The notes under the pieces were generated by a model. That model had not been told where the DNA came from, searched no databases, and was given only the letters and a program-made list of their open reading frames with translations. From Gammaproteobacteria bacterium (GTDB lineage: Bacteria > Pseudomonadota > Gammaproteobacteria > Pseudomonadales > Azotimanducaceae), in NCBI GenBank assembly GCA_026707945.1, contig JAPOVV010000105.1, forward strand, positions 211,849 to 275,848: 64,000 nt of DNA, written 5' to 3'. Positions 35,513 through 46,668 of the stretch are shown piece by piece. The position numbers and the translations under genes are program-made. Numbering within the stretch: the first letter of the stretch is position 1; each line of letters begins with the position of its first letter.

Positions 35513-37114
35513 TTACTCAGCAAGCGCATGCTCCCGAGTATCTCTGAACGAAATATCTTCCCAACGTTCTTGCGTCAACTGAAGATTGGCGCGCGAAGTA
35601 GCCAATAACACCAATTGATCGTCTCCGTCAAGCGCTAGTTGGGCGTTTGCTTTCGTTCGGAAATCCTCTAATCGGCGCTCGTCTTCCGCATACACCCAAC
35701 GAACGGTGAAAATGTCGCTGTTCTCGTACACACACTCCGCTCCGTACTCTTGCTCCAAGCGAAACGCGACGACGTCAAATTGCAGGGTTCCTATCGCACC
35801 AATGATGATCTCGTTTCGATTGAGCGGTACAAAGACCTGAGTCGCACCTTCCTCCGATAGTTGGCGTACACCTTGAGACAAACGCTTCACCTTAGTTGGA
35901 TCCTTGACCCGAACACGCCGAAATAGCTCGGGCGCGAAATTCGGAATGCCACGGAAGGAAATCGGCGCCCCTTCGGTAAACGAATCACCAATCCGAATCG
36001 TGCCGTGGTTGTGCAGTCCGATGATGTCGCCTGGGAACGCCTCCTCGGTCTGTTTTCGTTCACCCGCCATAAAAGTAAGCGCATTCGCTATCTTGACGTC
36101 TCTCCCAAGACGTACATGCCGCATGCGCATACCTTTTCGATACTGACCAGAGCAGACCCTTAAAAACGCGATGCGATCGCGGTGTTTCGGATTCATATTG
36201 GCTTGAATCTTGAAAACAAAACCAGAAAAGTCAGGATTCGTTGGTTTGACCGCATCGCTTAGCGTGAAGCGCTGCTTAGGAGACGGTGCGATCGAGACGA
36301 ATTGATTAAGTAGGTGATCGATCCCGAAATTTTGAAGTGCGGAACCGAAATAGACTGGCGCTCGCTTTCCAGCTAAATATGCATCCAGATCGAATGCATG
36401 ACTTGCTCCTCTAACGAGCTCGAGCTCCTCCGCGAATTCGTCGTAGTCTGATCCCAGCCATTCGCGACTATCGTCCGAATCCAACGAACCGTGTCGACGG
36501 TAGTCATGTAAAGTAGAGCCAAACCCGTGTTCGTATTCCGTAAACGCGTCCTCTTCCAGGTGATAGCTACCTCGAAACGAGCGTCCTGAACCTACGGGCC
36601 ACGTCATAGGTGCGCATTCAATATCAAGCTCGCTTTCGATGTGATCGATGAGCTCGATCGGCGGAAGTGCTTCGCGGTCGAGTTTGTTGATGAACGCCAG
36701 GATCGGCATATCTCGCGATCTACAAATCTCGAGCAGCTTCCGTGTGCGGTCTTCTACACCTTTCGCCGCGTCGATCACCATGATCGCTGAATCGACTGCC
36801 GTCAGTGTTCGATAGGTGTCCTCCGAAAAATCCTCATGACCAGGCGTATCAAGTAGATTGATAACACAATCTTCGTATTCGAACTGCATGACGGAGGTTG
36901 TGACGGAGATGCCCCGCTCGGCCTCCATCGCCATCCAATCGGATCGCGCCTGACGTCCTGTTTTCTTCGCTCGAACGTCACCAGCAAGCTGAATAGCGTT
37001 GCCCAACAACAGTAACTTCTCAGTGACCGTCGTTTTGCCTGCATCCGGATGCGAGATGATGGCAAATGTACGACGGGAAGCGATCTCCTGTTCGAACGAG
37101 CTAGATTCCGACAT
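35513..37114 (-). CDS. prfC: Peptide chain release factor 3
   Basis: GTPase that recycles RF1 and RF2 from the ribosome after termination. The 533 residues start with [20 protein letters not shown], the normal RF3 beginning. G-domain motifs are [32 protein letters not shown] and NKLDREA. Domains II and III follow, with [16 protein letters not shown] near the C-terminus. The open frame extends 45 residues further upstream but that part is unrelated and overlaps pepN, so ATG at 37114 is taken. It lies 37 bases after pepN. Confidence 0.95.
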   Translation of the reverse strand: MSESSSFEQEIASRRTFAIISHPDAGKTTVTEKLLLLGNAIQLAGDVRAKKTGRQARSDWMAMEAERGISVTTSVMQFEYEDCVINLLDTPGHEDFSEDTYRTLTAVDSAIMVIDAAKGVEDRTRKLLEICRSRDMPILAFINKLDREALPPIELIDHIESELDIECAPMTWPVGSGRSFRGSYHLEEDAFTEYEHGFGSTLHDYRRHGSLDSDDSREWLGSDYDEFAEELELVRGASHAFDLDAYLAGKRAPVYFGSALQNFGIDHLLNQFVSIAPSPKQRFTLSDAVKPTNPDFSGFVFKIQANMNPKHRDRIAFLRVCSGQYRKGMRMRHVRLGRDVKIANALTFMAGERKQTEEAFPGDIIGLHNHGTIRIGDSFTEGAPISFRGIPNFAPELFRRVRVKDPTKVKRLSQGVRQLSEEGATQVFVPLNRNEIIIGAIGTLQFDVVAFRLEQEYGAECVYENSDIFTVRWVYAEDERRLEDFRTKANAQLALDGDDQLVLLATSRANLQLTQERWEDISFRDTREHALAE

Positions 37115-37151
37115 ATCGGTTTTAAGAAATCGAATTCGAGGGTTCGTGTCG

Positions 37152-39869
37152 TTACGAGTTGGCAACCGGTTGCAGCGCACGGTTGACCATGTCAAGTGCA
37201 GCGACACTATTCGTCGGTAACTCTTCTCGAAGACGTTCCAGGCACGCACGCATTAGTTCGCGGCGATTTTGATCATGCCGGTTCAGGTAAGCGAATTGCT
37301 GAATGCCTCGTCGAACGACAGATCCGTGCTCAACTGCATCCTTCAGAAGTCGTTCTGTGTAGAACCTATAACCGCCACCATCGCTTGAGTGGAAGTTTTC
37401 CCAATTCTCAGAGAATGTATGGAACACCGAACGCCATCGATTCGGGGTGGGAGATTCGAGTAGTCCCATGTCTTCGATCTCAGCGATGCGATCCTGCGCA
37501 TTCAGCGTCGGTGCGCCAACAAGCGTAGTAATCCAACGCTCGACTACCAGCGATTCATCTTTGAAGCGCTCGTAAATATCGTTTGAAACTGCGTCCTTCA
37601 GCTCGTCCTGACCTTCAACGCGAAGAAGCAGTTTGAAATATGCGAGGCGATCCGTTAGGTTGCCGGCATCTTGTGCTATTGTCGCTAGTTCCTCAGCAAA
37701 ACTATGTAACTCATCATCGGGAGTCCGAGCGAGTAAATAGCGATACGCCGTTGCACGTAGTTGTCGCGTTGCAATCTGTCCCGAGCTCGGTTCATATGGT
37801 TCGACGACAACGTTGGACTCTGCGATATCGCGCCATTTACCTGCGAATTCACTACCTAACTCGCTGAACAATCGGCTCTTGCCTTCGATGATCGTTTCGA
37901 CCGGCGTACCACGATTCAAATCGAGTACACGACCTTCGCTCGGACCCGCTAGTTCTGTTGCAATGATGCGTCGCGCCTCTGCATCCTCTGACGCGTCAAG
38001 AATCGAATCAATACGGCTCTCAACTAGGTTCGCAAGTGAATCGTAATAGGCATCTCTATCCATGATTGCGCCAACAAAAACCTGTTCACATGCGTCATAG
38101 CGGCTGAAGCGATTCACATCAACAAGCGCGAGTTGCTTGAGTCGAGCGATGTCCACAGCATCGTTCGCAGCATCTACATACCGGATTTCGACCGGCGCTG
38201 AAAAATCCCTTAGAACGCTGACCTGCGCGCCTTCCGGTACGTTTTCAAACTGGATCTCGGCCGTCGATGTTTTCAAAGAAAAGACCAAAGTTCCATCCAA
38301 CTGGGGATTGCTGTATTCAAGATCTGTCGTGATCTGAATATCGATGTCGTCTTCTCTCTCGCCCAGTGCACCCAGCAAATCCTTACCATCGTCACTCACG
38401 AGTCCGATTCCCAATGGAATCTCAAGTACGGTCTCTTCGTCTGAGTTCACCAAAGACGAGATTGACTGCTTAAGGTTCAGTTTGATCGTTCCGTTTTCAC
38501 GAGATTCGCCAATGTCGACGACGGGTGTACCCGCTGTCGAATACCATCGTTTAAATTGCGATAGATCTCGTCCTGACGTCTCCGCAACCGCTGCTACGAA
38601 GTCGTCGATCGTGACGGCCGCGCCATCGTGTCTCTCGAAGTAGTGGTTCGTCGCCTCTCGCCACGCACCAGCACCGAGCATGTTCGCGAGCATGTACCCG
38701 ACTTCCGCGCCACCTTCGTAAATCGTGCGCGTGTAGTAATTAGCTGGGACTTCCATCTCGGCAGGTCGCACTGGGTGTCCTAATCCGCTCTGCGCTTCAG
38801 CGAATTGTTCTCGTCGCAACATTGCTGCATCAAGAATGCGATTGATGTCGAACCCGTTCATGAATCGCGAAAACGTTTGATCGCGAAGGACCGTAAAGCC
38901 TTCTTTCAGCGAAAGTTGAAACCAATCGCGCACCGTGACACGATTGCCTGAGTAGTTATGGAAATACTCATGTCCTACAACACCTTGAATACGTTCATAC
39001 GTTTCGTCTGTCGCAATATCGGGATCAGCTAGTAGAACCAGGTTGTTGAAGACGTTTAGCGATTTGTTTTCCATCGCGCCAAACACGAATCGCTCAACCG
39101 CTACGATGCCAAATCGATCCAAGTCGTACACCCGATCGTACGCGAGTTCGTCCCACCGCATCGCGTCCTTGAGACAGGTCATTGCCCAACTGCAGTATCG
39201 GATCGATTTGGGATCCGAATAGACCGTCAAATCAACTGTTTTGCCTTCCCGTGTTCTGAATTCAGAGCGTAACGACGCTAATTTCCCAGCGGCAAGCGCG
39301 AACAAATAACAAGGTTTCGCCCATGGATCGCTATATGTTTTTGCGTGGCGAGTCTCGGAAATTTCTTCCGACTCCACCTCGTCGCCGTTGGACAGAAGGA
39401 CTGGGTAGCGATCCTTGTCCGCTTCGATTCGAACCGTCCACTTTGACAGTACGTCCGGTCGGTCCGGATAAAACGCGATCTTCCTAAACGACTCATCTTC
39501 ACATTGAGTAATCAGGGTGTCGCCACTACGATATAAACCGTCGACCGCGTGATCGGGAATGCGAAGCTCCTGCCGAATCCGAAGTTCACACGAATCCGGA
39601 ACGTCGTGAATCGTTAAACCTAATCCATCACACTGGTATTCGTTGTTCGCAAGTGCAACGCCGTCCAACTGAACTTCCTTTAAAGACAGACCATAGCCGT
39701 CCTGTTCAGTATCCGAGCCGTTCAGAAATATTGACTTCACGTCAGATTCGGCTTTACGTTGGATATCGAGTTTAGATTCGATGATCAAGTGGTCGTCCTG
39801 TATTTGTATGTCTAGCTGCGTATTCGGTACGTCGTAGTCATACGGTTTCCAGTCGTCTAGTGAGGGCAT
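37152..39869 (-). CDS. pepN: Aminopeptidase N (M1 family)
   Basis: Zinc aminopeptidase that trims N-terminal residues of peptides in the cytoplasm. The 905-residue protein has the substrate-recognition motif GAMENKSLN and the zinc motif [10 protein letters not shown] with the downstream glutamate in [11 protein letters not shown]. The N-terminal beta domain and the C-terminal alpha-helical superhelix match E. coli PepN layout; E. coli PepN is slightly shorter. No signal peptide is present. Its promoter lies in the divergent spacer with the Gfo/Idh gene. Confidence 0.95.
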   Translation of the reverse strand: MPSLDDWKPYDYDVPNTQLDIQIQDDHLIIESKLDIQRKAESDVKSIFLNGSDTEQDGYGLSLKEVQLDGVALANNEYQCDGLGLTIHDVPDSCELRIRQELRIPDHAVDGLYRSGDTLITQCEDESFRKIAFYPDRPDVLSKWTVRIEADKDRYPVLLSNGDEVESEEISETRHAKTYSDPWAKPCYLFALAAGKLASLRSEFRTREGKTVDLTVYSDPKSIRYCSWAMTCLKDAMRWDELAYDRVYDLDRFGIVAVERFVFGAMENKSLNVFNNLVLLADPDIATDETYERIQGVVGHEYFHNYSGNRVTVRDWFQLSLKEGFTVLRDQTFSRFMNGFDINRILDAAMLRREQFAEAQSGLGHPVRPAEMEVPANYYTRTIYEGGAEVGYMLANMLGAGAWREATNHYFERHDGAAVTIDDFVAAVAETSGRDLSQFKRWYSTAGTPVVDIGESRENGTIKLNLKQSISSLVNSDEETVLEIPLGIGLVSDDGKDLLGALGEREDDIDIQITTDLEYSNPQLDGTLVFSLKTSTAEIQFENVPEGAQVSVLRDFSAPVEIRYVDAANDAVDIARLKQLALVDVNRFSRYDACEQVFVGAIMDRDAYYDSLANLVESRIDSILDASEDAEARRIIATELAGPSEGRVLDLNRGTPVETIIEGKSRLFSELGSEFAGKWRDIAESNVVVEPYEPSSGQIATRQLRATAYRYLLARTPDDELHSFAEELATIAQDAGNLTDRLAYFKLLLRVEGQDELKDAVSNDIYERFKDESLVVERWITTLVGAPTLNAQDRIAEIEDMGLLESPTPNRWRSVFHTFSENWENFHSSDGGGYRFYTERLLKDAVEHGSVVRRGIQQFAYLNRHDQNRRELMRACLERLREELPTNSVAALDMVNRALQPVANS

Positions 39870-40052
39870 ATTTCGCCTACGCGATCAAGATTTGGGAGCG
39901 CGGTAAGTGTATGCAGACAGTCAAGCTCATGCACGTGGAATATCTCAAAGAGCGGTCTCATTTCGATCTGAAACCCACCGTTTTACGCGGAATTTCAAAA
40001 GAAATGCGACAGTAAAATCGGTCGCTTCTTTGCCCCGAACGGACCTTTACTC

Positions 40053-41039
40053 ATGGCACAGCCCCTTCGTATTGGCACGCTAGGTGCAGCGATGATCACA
40101 CCCAACGCGTTGACCGACCCAGCGTCTCAAAACGATGATGTCGTTGTTGCAGCCGTCGCGGCGCGTGATCGAACAAGGGCTGAGAAGTTCGCTTCACAAC
40201 ATGGCATTGAGACCGTTTACGACAGTTACGACGACGTCATCGCGGATCCAACGCTGGATGCGATTTACAACCCGTTACCGATCAGTCACCACAAAGAGTA
40301 TTCGATCAAGGCACTTCGAGCAGGAAAGCACGTGTTATGCGAAAAATCCTTCTCGCTAAACGCTTCCGAAGCGCGTGAGATGGCTGCCGTTGGTGACGAA
40401 ACTGGACTCGTTCTGATCGAAGCGTTTCACTATCGCTACCACCCCGTTTTTCTACAAGCGCTTGAATTCGTCGACAGCGGTGTGCTCGGTGATCTTCAGC
40501 ACATCGAAGCGCAGTTTATTGTCGGAACGCCTAACAAAGAGAACATCCGGATGATCTACGAAACCGGTGGTGGCGCAACAATGGATATGGGGTGCTATCC
40601 GATTTCATGGATACGACATATCACGGGTCAAGAACCTAGGGTAACAAAAGCGGTCGCTGAAGAAGGTGATCCACAAATCGATCTAAGTCTAGAAATTCAC
40701 TACGAGTTCGAAAATGGCGTAACCGCCAAAACGACTGGCGCTATGAATCAGCGAACCTTCGCCGCTGATATGACGGTGAAAGGCTCTAGCGGTGAGCTCT
40801 TTGTCAGAAATCCACTCGTGCCCCAACACGGCAACCACGTTAGGTTAACGATCGACGGCGAGACGAAGTTCGACGAAGAACTGACGCGACGGCCGACCTA
40901 CTCTTATCAATTGGAAGCGTTTGTCGATGCGGTACGAAATGGCACGCCAATGCCGACTGACGCTCACGATGCGATCAAGCAAATGGAAGTGATCGACGCG
41001 GCTTACACCGCAGCTGGACTGAAGCCGAGAGGTACTTAG
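40053..41039 (+). CDS. Gfo/Idh/MocA-family oxidoreductase
   Basis: NAD(P)-dependent oxidoreductase of 328 residues. The N-terminal nucleotide-binding half starts IGTLGAAMITP; the motif usually EKP reads EKS (VLCEKSFSLN). The second half has EAFHYRYHP and GGGATMDMGCYPISW, typical of dihydrodiol-dehydrogenase-like members. Substrate, probably a sugar, polyol or dihydrodiol, is unknown. It ends six bases before the convergent phosphotransferase gene. A second member of the family is at 45.6-46.6 kb. Confidence 0.88.
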   Translation: MAQPLRIGTLGAAMITPNALTDPASQNDDVVVAAVAARDRTRAEKFASQHGIETVYDSYDDVIADPTLDAIYNPLPISHHKEYSIKALRAGKHVLCEKSFSLNASEAREMAAVGDETGLVLIEAFHYRYHPVFLQALEFVDSGVLGDLQHIEAQFIVGTPNKENIRMIYETGGGATMDMGCYPISWIRHITGQEPRVTKAVAEEGDPQIDLSLEIHYEFENGVTAKTTGAMNQRTFAADMTVKGSSGELFVRNPLVPQHGNHVRLTIDGETKFDEELTRRPTYSYQLEAFVDAVRNGTPMPTDAHDAIKQMEVIDAAYTAAGLKPRGT

Positions 41040-41045
41040 CTCGGT

Positions 41046-42050
41046 TTAAGACAACAGTCTTACCGTTGCTTTAGCTTTAGACAAGATACCTTCCATGTAC
41101 TTGTCCAAATCGAATTCCTGATGTCCCATTGCACCGACTAAATATCGCTTGTATACGCCTTGCGAAATCGCCGCTAATCGCCAATGGGAAAAGGCACGGT
41201 AGTAGTTAATTTCTGCGAGCGATCGTCCGGTTTTATCCTCATAGATATCACAAAGTTCTTGTCGCGTCGGAAAACCACCAATCCCCGTCGGTGCCGTATC
41301 AGAAGAAGGATCGCCTGGCTCAGCCCAAGTGTTTAAGAGATAACCGACGTCTGCCAGCGGGTCACCGAGCGTACATAGCTCCCAATCAAGCAGTGCAGCC
41401 ATCTTGCCGTCTTTGATGAGCATGTTGCCGACCCGATAGTCGCCATGTACGATCGTCGCTCCGATTTGCACGGGCTTTTTCGCGTGCAGAAGCTCAAGAC
41501 TACGATCCATATCTGGGATTTCATCCGTTTTCGTTGCTAGCCACTGCTGTGTCCAACGTTTGAGCTGCCGCCCGAGATAGTCCTCTTTCTTCGCGAGCTG
41601 TCCAAGACCTATCACGTCGATATCAGTCGTATGCAAATCCGCCAATACTTCGATCACGTGCAAGCCGAACGAGCGGCGATCTTCATCGCTTAGTTCATCA
41701 AGAACCTCGGGGGTATGAGGGACGATGCCTTCAATGAACTCCATGACGTAGAACGGTTGATCGTTTACCGATTTGTCTTCACACAGCGCGTACGTTTTAG
41801 GTACGGGCACGTTTGACTTACCAACGGCGGTAATGATGCGATGTTCTCGACTCATATCGTGCGCGCTCTCGAGAATGTGTCCAAGCGGCGGACGTCGTAG
41901 GACTAAGGCTCGACCGTTCTGATCTACGAATCGATACGTTAGGTTGGAGTGCCCACCCGCGATCAACTCAAACTCGAGTGGTAAAGCGAGATCTTCGATT
42001 TCGTTTGCAAGCCAAGCGCTGACCGCATCTTCTCGAATACCTTCAACCAT
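41046..42050 (-). CDS. ACAD10/11-like phosphotransferase (APH family)
   Basis: A kinase-fold protein of about 334 residues of the aminoglycoside phosphotransferase family, most similar in its motifs to the kinase domain of ACAD10/ACAD11. In those eukaryotic proteins it phosphorylates 4-hydroxyacyl-CoA before an acyl-CoA dehydrogenase domain acts. Seen are FELIAGGHSNLTYRF, LVLRRPP, the catalytic loop VHGDYRVGNML and the metal-binding LLDWELCTLGDPLADVGY. The start is ATG at 42050 with AAGGA seven bases upstream; a longer frame would run into apaG. Two acyl-CoA dehydrogenase genes lie 5.4 kb away. Confidence 0.85.
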   Translation of the reverse strand: MVEGIREDAVSAWLANEIEDLALPLEFELIAGGHSNLTYRFVDQNGRALVLRRPPLGHILESAHDMSREHRIITAVGKSNVPVPKTYALCEDKSVNDQPFYVMEFIEGIVPHTPEVLDELSDEDRRSFGLHVIEVLADLHTTDIDVIGLGQLAKKEDYLGRQLKRWTQQWLATKTDEIPDMDRSLELLHAKKPVQIGATIVHGDYRVGNMLIKDGKMAALLDWELCTLGDPLADVGYLLNTWAEPGDPSSDTAPTGIGGFPTRQELCDIYEDKTGRSLAEINYYRAFSHWRLAAISQGVYKRYLVGAMGHQEFDLDKYMEGILSKAKATVRLLS

Positions 42051-42097
42051 TTTCGTGTCCTTATTTATTTCAGTTGGAGTTGAGCGCGAATCGCTGA

Positions 42098-42493
42098 TCA
42101 GTTCATCGTTTCCGCAGGGATCGAGAGGATGAACGGATCTATCGGAACCCGATACCACTCACCTACATCGTCGCGAAAGTTATAGTGACCTTCCATCGTG
42201 CCAAATGACCATTCAAGTACCGCTGCGCTCGTGTACTGAAATGCCTCACCAGGTTCCAAACGAGGTTGCTTACCGACTACACCATCGCCATCGACGATTT
42301 CGATGTCGTTTTCAACACCGGATGTGATTTCCCAATGGCGATCGATCAGCTGCATTGGAATCTGTCCGTTATTTTGAATCATGATCGTATACGCGAAAAC
42401 CCATCGTAAATCACTGGGATTCGACTCATGTCTCAAGTATTGAACCTTGACCGACACCGATATGTCACGATAAATTCGAACGCTTTCCGTCAC
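42098..42493 (-). CDS. apaG: ApaG/DUF525 protein
   Basis: A 131-residue fibronectin-type-III-like protein. The segments VSVKVQYLRHES, FAYTIMIQNNG, LIDRHWEIT, GVVGKQPRLEPGEAFQYTS and GTMEGHY are the ApaG signature. In E. coli apaG sits with ksgA and apaH; here it is not with them. Molecular function is unsettled in the family. It lies 47 bases upstream of the phosphotransferase gene on the same strand. Confidence 0.93.
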   Translation of the reverse strand: MTESVRIYRDISVSVKVQYLRHESNPSDLRWVFAYTIMIQNNGQIPMQLIDRHWEITSGVENDIEIVDGDGVVGKQPRLEPGEAFQYTSAAVLEWSFGTMEGHYNFRDDVGEWYRVPIDPFILSIPAETMN

Positions 42494-42688
42494 AAAAATC
42501 TAGCACTCTTGGGATCGTTTTATTCTACGATTGCGTCATTCTGTGACTAGACCCAAAACGCGGCTGTTTTAGTCAAAATATACCACCGTAATAACCGAGG
42601 TTCGCATCGCCTTCCAGCACTTCAACTAGCGACGTTTCGTCCCTCTCGATCTGCCGAGCATGCGATCAAATTAATTTGGACAACCTAT

Positions 42689-43984
42689 ATGACCGCATGG
42701 CCGTACATCCACAATAAAAACGTTAAAACCATCGTGCGAAGCGAAGGATGCTACCTTTACCAGGACGATGGAAAACGCATTTTGGATGCATGTGGTGGCG
42801 CGATCGTCACCAACATTGGACACGGGCGTCGAGAGGTAGCCGACGTCGTCGCTAAATCGACTCTGAATACGGGCTATGTAGTACCTCCGTGGTTGACACC
42901 AGAACGCGGAGCGTTGGTCGAACGACTAAGGCGCGACTGGCTTCCAGACGACATGTCCCACATCCACACGACCTGTGGCGGCTCGGAAGGAAACGAAGCT
43001 GCAATGAAAATCGCGGTTCAATACCATGCCGCGCAAGGTAAACTCGAAAAGTGCAAGATCGTCGGACGGAACGTGTCCTATCACGGCACCACGATCACGA
43101 CCTTGGCAGTCGGCGGCCATGAATCGCGTAAAACCGGCCTGAAACATGCCCTGCAGATTCATCCGTGCGTTGAAGCACCTTATCTGTTAAGGTGTGAAGC
43201 GTCTGACCCGACTGAATACTACGTCCAGCAATTCATCAACGGGGTTGAAAAGGAAGATCCAGCAACGGTCGCCGCTCTGATCGCCGAACCCATCACTGGC
43301 GCAAGCGGCGGAGCGCTCATTCCTCCCGATGGATACTGGGATCAAGTATCGGAGTACTGTAAAGAGCACGATATCCTGATCATCAGCGACGAAGTAATGA
43401 CTGGCTACGGGCGCACGGGAACAAGATTCGGTTATCAACATTGGGACTTCACGCCTGACATCATTGTCGGAGGCAAAGGACTAGGCGGTGGCTATGCGCC
43501 GATCACAGCAGTCTGTAGTAAAGATCGAGTCGCTGAGAAGCTCGCAAGCGCAGGATTCGATGTGATGTTTCACACATTCTCGGCTCACCCTGCAGCATGT
43601 GCAGCCGCAGACAAAGTCTTACAGATTCTCGAAGAAGAGAACTTAGTCGCTCAAGTCGAACCAAAAGGCAACATATTGACGACGCAACTTCAAGGTGCAT
43701 TTTCGAATCACCCACACGTTGCGGAAATCCGAGGCAAAGGGCTCTTACAAGCGATCGAGCTAGTTGCGAATCGAGATACGCTCGAGCCCTATGAACCGAA
43801 CGAGCGAATCGGTGCTAAAGTCGCAAACCTAGCGTTGGAAAAAGGCGTCAGTTTCTATCCAGGTGGAAACGGCATCGTCAAGGACGTATTGGTCATCGGG
43901 CCGCCATTCACGATTAACGAAGATCAGATCAGCGAGCTTGTACGAGGTCTATCCGAAGCCGTAGATGAAGTAACGCTTAATTAA
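42689..43984 (+). CDS. Class III aminotransferase
   Basis: PLP-dependent omega-type aminotransferase of 431 residues. Seen are DACGGAIVTNIGHG near the N-terminus, CGGSEGNEAAMKIAVQYH, the SYHGTTITTLAVGGH loop, ISDEVMTGYGRTG with the PLP aspartate, and the PLP lysine in IVGGKGLGGGYAPI. Members use beta-alanine, taurine, putrescine or related amines with pyruvate or 2-oxoglutarate; substrate is not decidable. It is divergent from apaG and ends 19 bases before the Nudix gene. Confidence 0.9.
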   Translation: MTAWPYIHNKNVKTIVRSEGCYLYQDDGKRILDACGGAIVTNIGHGRREVADVVAKSTLNTGYVVPPWLTPERGALVERLRRDWLPDDMSHIHTTCGGSEGNEAAMKIAVQYHAAQGKLEKCKIVGRNVSYHGTTITTLAVGGHESRKTGLKHALQIHPCVEAPYLLRCEASDPTEYYVQQFINGVEKEDPATVAALIAEPITGASGGALIPPDGYWDQVSEYCKEHDILIISDEVMTGYGRTGTRFGYQHWDFTPDIIVGGKGLGGGYAPITAVCSKDRVAEKLASAGFDVMFHTFSAHPAACAAADKVLQILEEENLVAQVEPKGNILTTQLQGAFSNHPHVAEIRGKGLLQAIELVANRDTLEPYEPNERIGAKVANLALEKGVSFYPGGNGIVKDVLVIGPPFTINEDQISELVRGLSEAVDEVTLN

Positions 43985-44003
43985 ATCTTTTCAAAACAAT
44001 GAG

Positions 44004-44516
44004 TTAGTTCAAAATCCTCTCAATATTCAGCGTCTGAAGCACGTCGTTCGCGAATACAAACTCGCAATCAAGGGTCTCGCCTGCCAATATCCTCGGTACC
44101 CAATGTTGGTCGTCCTCCCACATGCGCTCAAACGGTATTTGATCAATTTTTGACCAAAACGGGTCCGCTTCGGGTGTACTTCGCGGCTCACCTGAAAACG
44201 TCTTCGATACGAGCGCATACCCGAGCATGTTGAAGCCATTCTCCGTGTCGTGAAATTTCAAAGAGGCGCGCAGTTCTGCGCTCAATACCGTAATGCCAAC
44301 CTCTTCAAAAGCCTCGCGGATGGCACACTCTTCTGGCGTTTCACCAACTTCAATATGTCCCCCCGGAGCATTTACCTTTCCAGCGCCGTGGCCTCTGAGT
44401 TTCTCGATTAGGAGAACCTCGTCTTCTCGAATCAGATAGATTAACGTCGCGAATCGATCAGGTCGCCAATCACTAGGGAGAATGGATTCGCGTCCGTCGC
44501 GTCGGTCATTTGTCAC
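44004..44516 (-). CDS. Nudix hydrolase (MutT-like)
   Basis: A 170-residue pyrophosphohydrolase with an intact Nudix box GGHIEVGETPEECAIREAFEEVGI at about residues 52-75. RLGHG-type context RGHGAGKVNAPGG just before resembles 8-oxo-dGTP and MTH1-like enzymes, so nucleotide-pool sanitation is likely. The start is GTG. It is divergent from the dioxygenase gene across 164 bases. Confidence 0.88.
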   Translation of the reverse strand: MTNDRRDGRESILPSDWRPDRFATLIYLIREDEVLLIEKLRGHGAGKVNAPGGHIEVGETPEECAIREAFEEVGITVLSAELRASLKFHDTENGFNMLGYALVSKTFSGEPRSTPEADPFWSKIDQIPFERMWEDDQHWVPRILAGETLDCEFVFANDVLQTLNIERILN

Positions 44517-44680
44517 AGAAGTACAACGTGAAGCGCTATTTCAAGTCGCCGATAGAATAAGCACAGCACTTTTTCAAAGCTGTTGCACTGACGCAATAAC
44601 TGCGCATAGAAATCACTTTCCGATTCATCGCGAATTCGAAATTTCAACCTATTCAAGCGTAGACACTCCTCCAATTACTG

Positions 44681-45547
44681 ATGCTATTTCAACCGTTCGA
44701 CGCACCCATAGGTGCCGATGTCCTCGATACGCGACTCGAAGAAATCTCCGAAACTGAGTTCAATCAGCTTTACGAAGCTTGGCTCCGATGGGGTGTGTTG
44801 CGAGTTAGGGATCAACAACTCAGCGACGAATCGCTTAAGACGTTTAGCGCGCGTTTCGGAGAGTTGGAGTACGCACCTCACGGTAAGGTAACTTCTGAAG
44901 AACTAGCCAAGATTCCAAATCCTTTTGTTGCGACGATATCAAACATCGTCGAGAATGGAAAACCGATCGGTGGTCTATCGAACCTCGAAACGTCTTGGCA
45001 TACCGATATGTCTTATATCGAGCAGCCACCGACTGCGAGTCTTCTCTACGCCGTTGAAGTTCCTGACCACGGTGGCGAGACCTCGTTCTGTTGTATGCGT
45101 ACTGCACTTGCGGACCTACCCGAGAATCTACGTATCCAATGTGTGAACCTGCAAATCAAGCACGATGCCGCGCACGATAGTATCGGCAAGTTACGTCGCG
45201 GTCACGAACCCTTTAATTCGGCAGAAAAAGCCCCAGGAGTCTACCATCCGGCGCTAACCGTTCATCCCGAAACACAAGAACCCGCGTTGTTCCTTGGTAG
45301 GCGTCAATTCGCTTACGTCGATGGTCGAACGGTCGCCGAAAGCGAAGCGCTCCTCGACGCTATCTGGACGCACGTTGCACAAGCACACCAATGTTGGACA
45401 CAACGGTGGAAGAACGGCGACCTGGTGATTTGGGACAACCGGGTTGTCATGCATCGTCGCGCATCGTTTCCGAATGCGGAGCGAAGGCTCATGCGCCGTA
45501 CGCAAGTCAAAGCTACGACGAAACCAACTGCGGCGGTAGCACCTTAG
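44681..45547 (+). CDS. TauD/TfdA-family Fe(II)/2-oxoglutarate dioxygenase
   Basis: A 288-residue alpha-ketoglutarate-dependent dioxygenase. The iron ligands are His and Asp in SWHTDMSY (around residue 108-110) and the distal His in NRVVMHRR; the 2-oxoglutarate arginine is in RRLMRRTQV. GGETSFCCMRTAL is a further family motif. Relatives hydroxylate taurine, 2,4-D, or carnitine precursors; substrate unknown. No Shine-Dalgarno is obvious before the ATG. The stop is 16 bases from the convergent Gfo/Idh gene. Confidence 0.9.
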   Translation: MLFQPFDAPIGADVLDTRLEEISETEFNQLYEAWLRWGVLRVRDQQLSDESLKTFSARFGELEYAPHGKVTSEELAKIPNPFVATISNIVENGKPIGGLSNLETSWHTDMSYIEQPPTASLLYAVEVPDHGGETSFCCMRTALADLPENLRIQCVNLQIKHDAAHDSIGKLRRGHEPFNSAEKAPGVYHPALTVHPETQEPALFLGRRQFAYVDGRTVAESEALLDAIWTHVAQAHQCWTQRWKNGDLVIWDNRVVMHRRASFPNAERRLMRRTQVKATTKPTAAVAP

Positions 45548-45549
45548 CC

Positions 45550-45574
45550 CGAAGAACGTCTCTCTAGTTCTTCG
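45550..45574. terminator. Hairpin between convergent genes
   Basis: A perfect 8-bp inverted repeat CGAAGAAC-9-GTTCTTCG straddles the end of the Gfo/Idh gene, between two convergent genes. It lacks a T-tract on either strand but is placed as a shared terminator. Confidence 0.5.
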
Positions 45575-46610
45575 CTGCGGCAGCCTTCTGCCGCATGATC
45601 TCCGTCAAGATGTCCATGCAGTGCATGGATTCAGCTTCACTGTATTGGGGGCACTCTTTGAGTCCTGCGCCTAGACACCGATGCACCGCTTCTGCCATAT
45701 AAAGGAATCCGTGCTGATTGGGGAACGGGCTTGGAATGCTCACGTTTGCAGGCAGTGGATAGTGAAATCTCTGAGCGGGTGCAGGCACATTTCCCGTGCG
45801 GTACTGCGACGGTACTTGTCCGATAGGCGGCGAATGCAACGTAATATCGGTTGGACAGTGGCCAGGACGACCTAAGGAAATCCGACCTTGCGTTCCGAAA
45901 ATTTCCGTGACTTCAGGCAGTTCACTATTAAAGGGCGGGAATGACAATAGTGCGGCACGTTTTCCATCGTAGTCCAATACTGCGGCGCTTGCAGCACGAC
46001 CCGCTGTCGTTATTGTCGTTGGAAGCGCTTCGATACCAAACGCTAGTGGTGCCGCTTGTATCACGTAGATCGGATCAAAGAAGTCGGCGTGGACCATCAG
46101 TGGTTCACCGATCGCACCCTGCTCGATAAGCGTTCGCGCATGTTCAACGGCTGGAAAGAAGCGTGTCCACATCCCGTCCAGAAGCATGACATCTTGAGCC
46201 TTCGCGACGGCATACATCTCAGTAGCTTCGTCAGAGTTCGAAGCTAACGGTTTTTCACAGAGCACATGCTTGCCGGCATTCAAGCCGAGGATACTGTGTT
46301 CCTTATGCAACCAAGTCTTGGTACCCACGTAAACGATATCGACATCAGGGTCCGCGACCATGGATTCGTAGCTATCGAGCGCTTTCGCGATTCCTAAGTT
46401 AGCCGCGAAAGCGTCAGCACGTGCCTGTTCACGCGCCGCAACGGCCGTGATGCTTGCCCCCTTAACGCTCTTTAAACTCAGCGCAAATTGACGCGATACA
46501 TTTCCCGCCCCAAGGATTCCCCACCGTAACGGGAATGCTGTGTCGTTCGGATCCGTCAGACCGCGTCGCACGTCAAAGGGTGTGGATAGTGGGAATTGCT
46601 GATCAGCCAT
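45564..46610 (-). CDS. Gfo/Idh/MocA-family oxidoreductase (dihydrodiol dehydrogenase-like)
   Basis: A 348-residue NAD(P)-dependent oxidoreductase. The nucleotide fold starts at WGILGAGNVSRQFA, the catalytic-region lysine is in CEKPLASN, and DGMWTRFFPAVE matches the trans-1,2-dihydrobenzenediol dehydrogenase branch. It is about 300 residues plus a 26-residue N-terminal extension. It could reduce a carbonyl on a sugar or ring compound. Neighbours give no pathway. Confidence 0.88.
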   Translation of the reverse strand: MADQQFPLSTPFDVRRGLTDPNDTAFPLRWGILGAGNVSRQFALSLKSVKGASITAVAAREQARADAFAANLGIAKALDSYESMVADPDVDIVYVGTKTWLHKEHSILGLNAGKHVLCEKPLASNSDEATEMYAVAKAQDVMLLDGMWTRFFPAVEHARTLIEQGAIGEPLMVHADFFDPIYVIQAAPLAFGIEALPTTITTAGRAASAAVLDYDGKRAALLSFPPFNSELPEVTEIFGTQGRISLGRPGHCPTDITLHSPPIGQVPSQYRTGNVPAPAQRFHYPLPANVSIPSPFPNQHGFLYMAEAVHRCLGAGLKECPQYSEAESMHCMDILTEIMRQKAAAAKN

Positions 46611-46668
46611 CGTATATCTCTTCTACGAACACATTTGAGTTGTCACGGCGTGAAAACGCTGAACACGC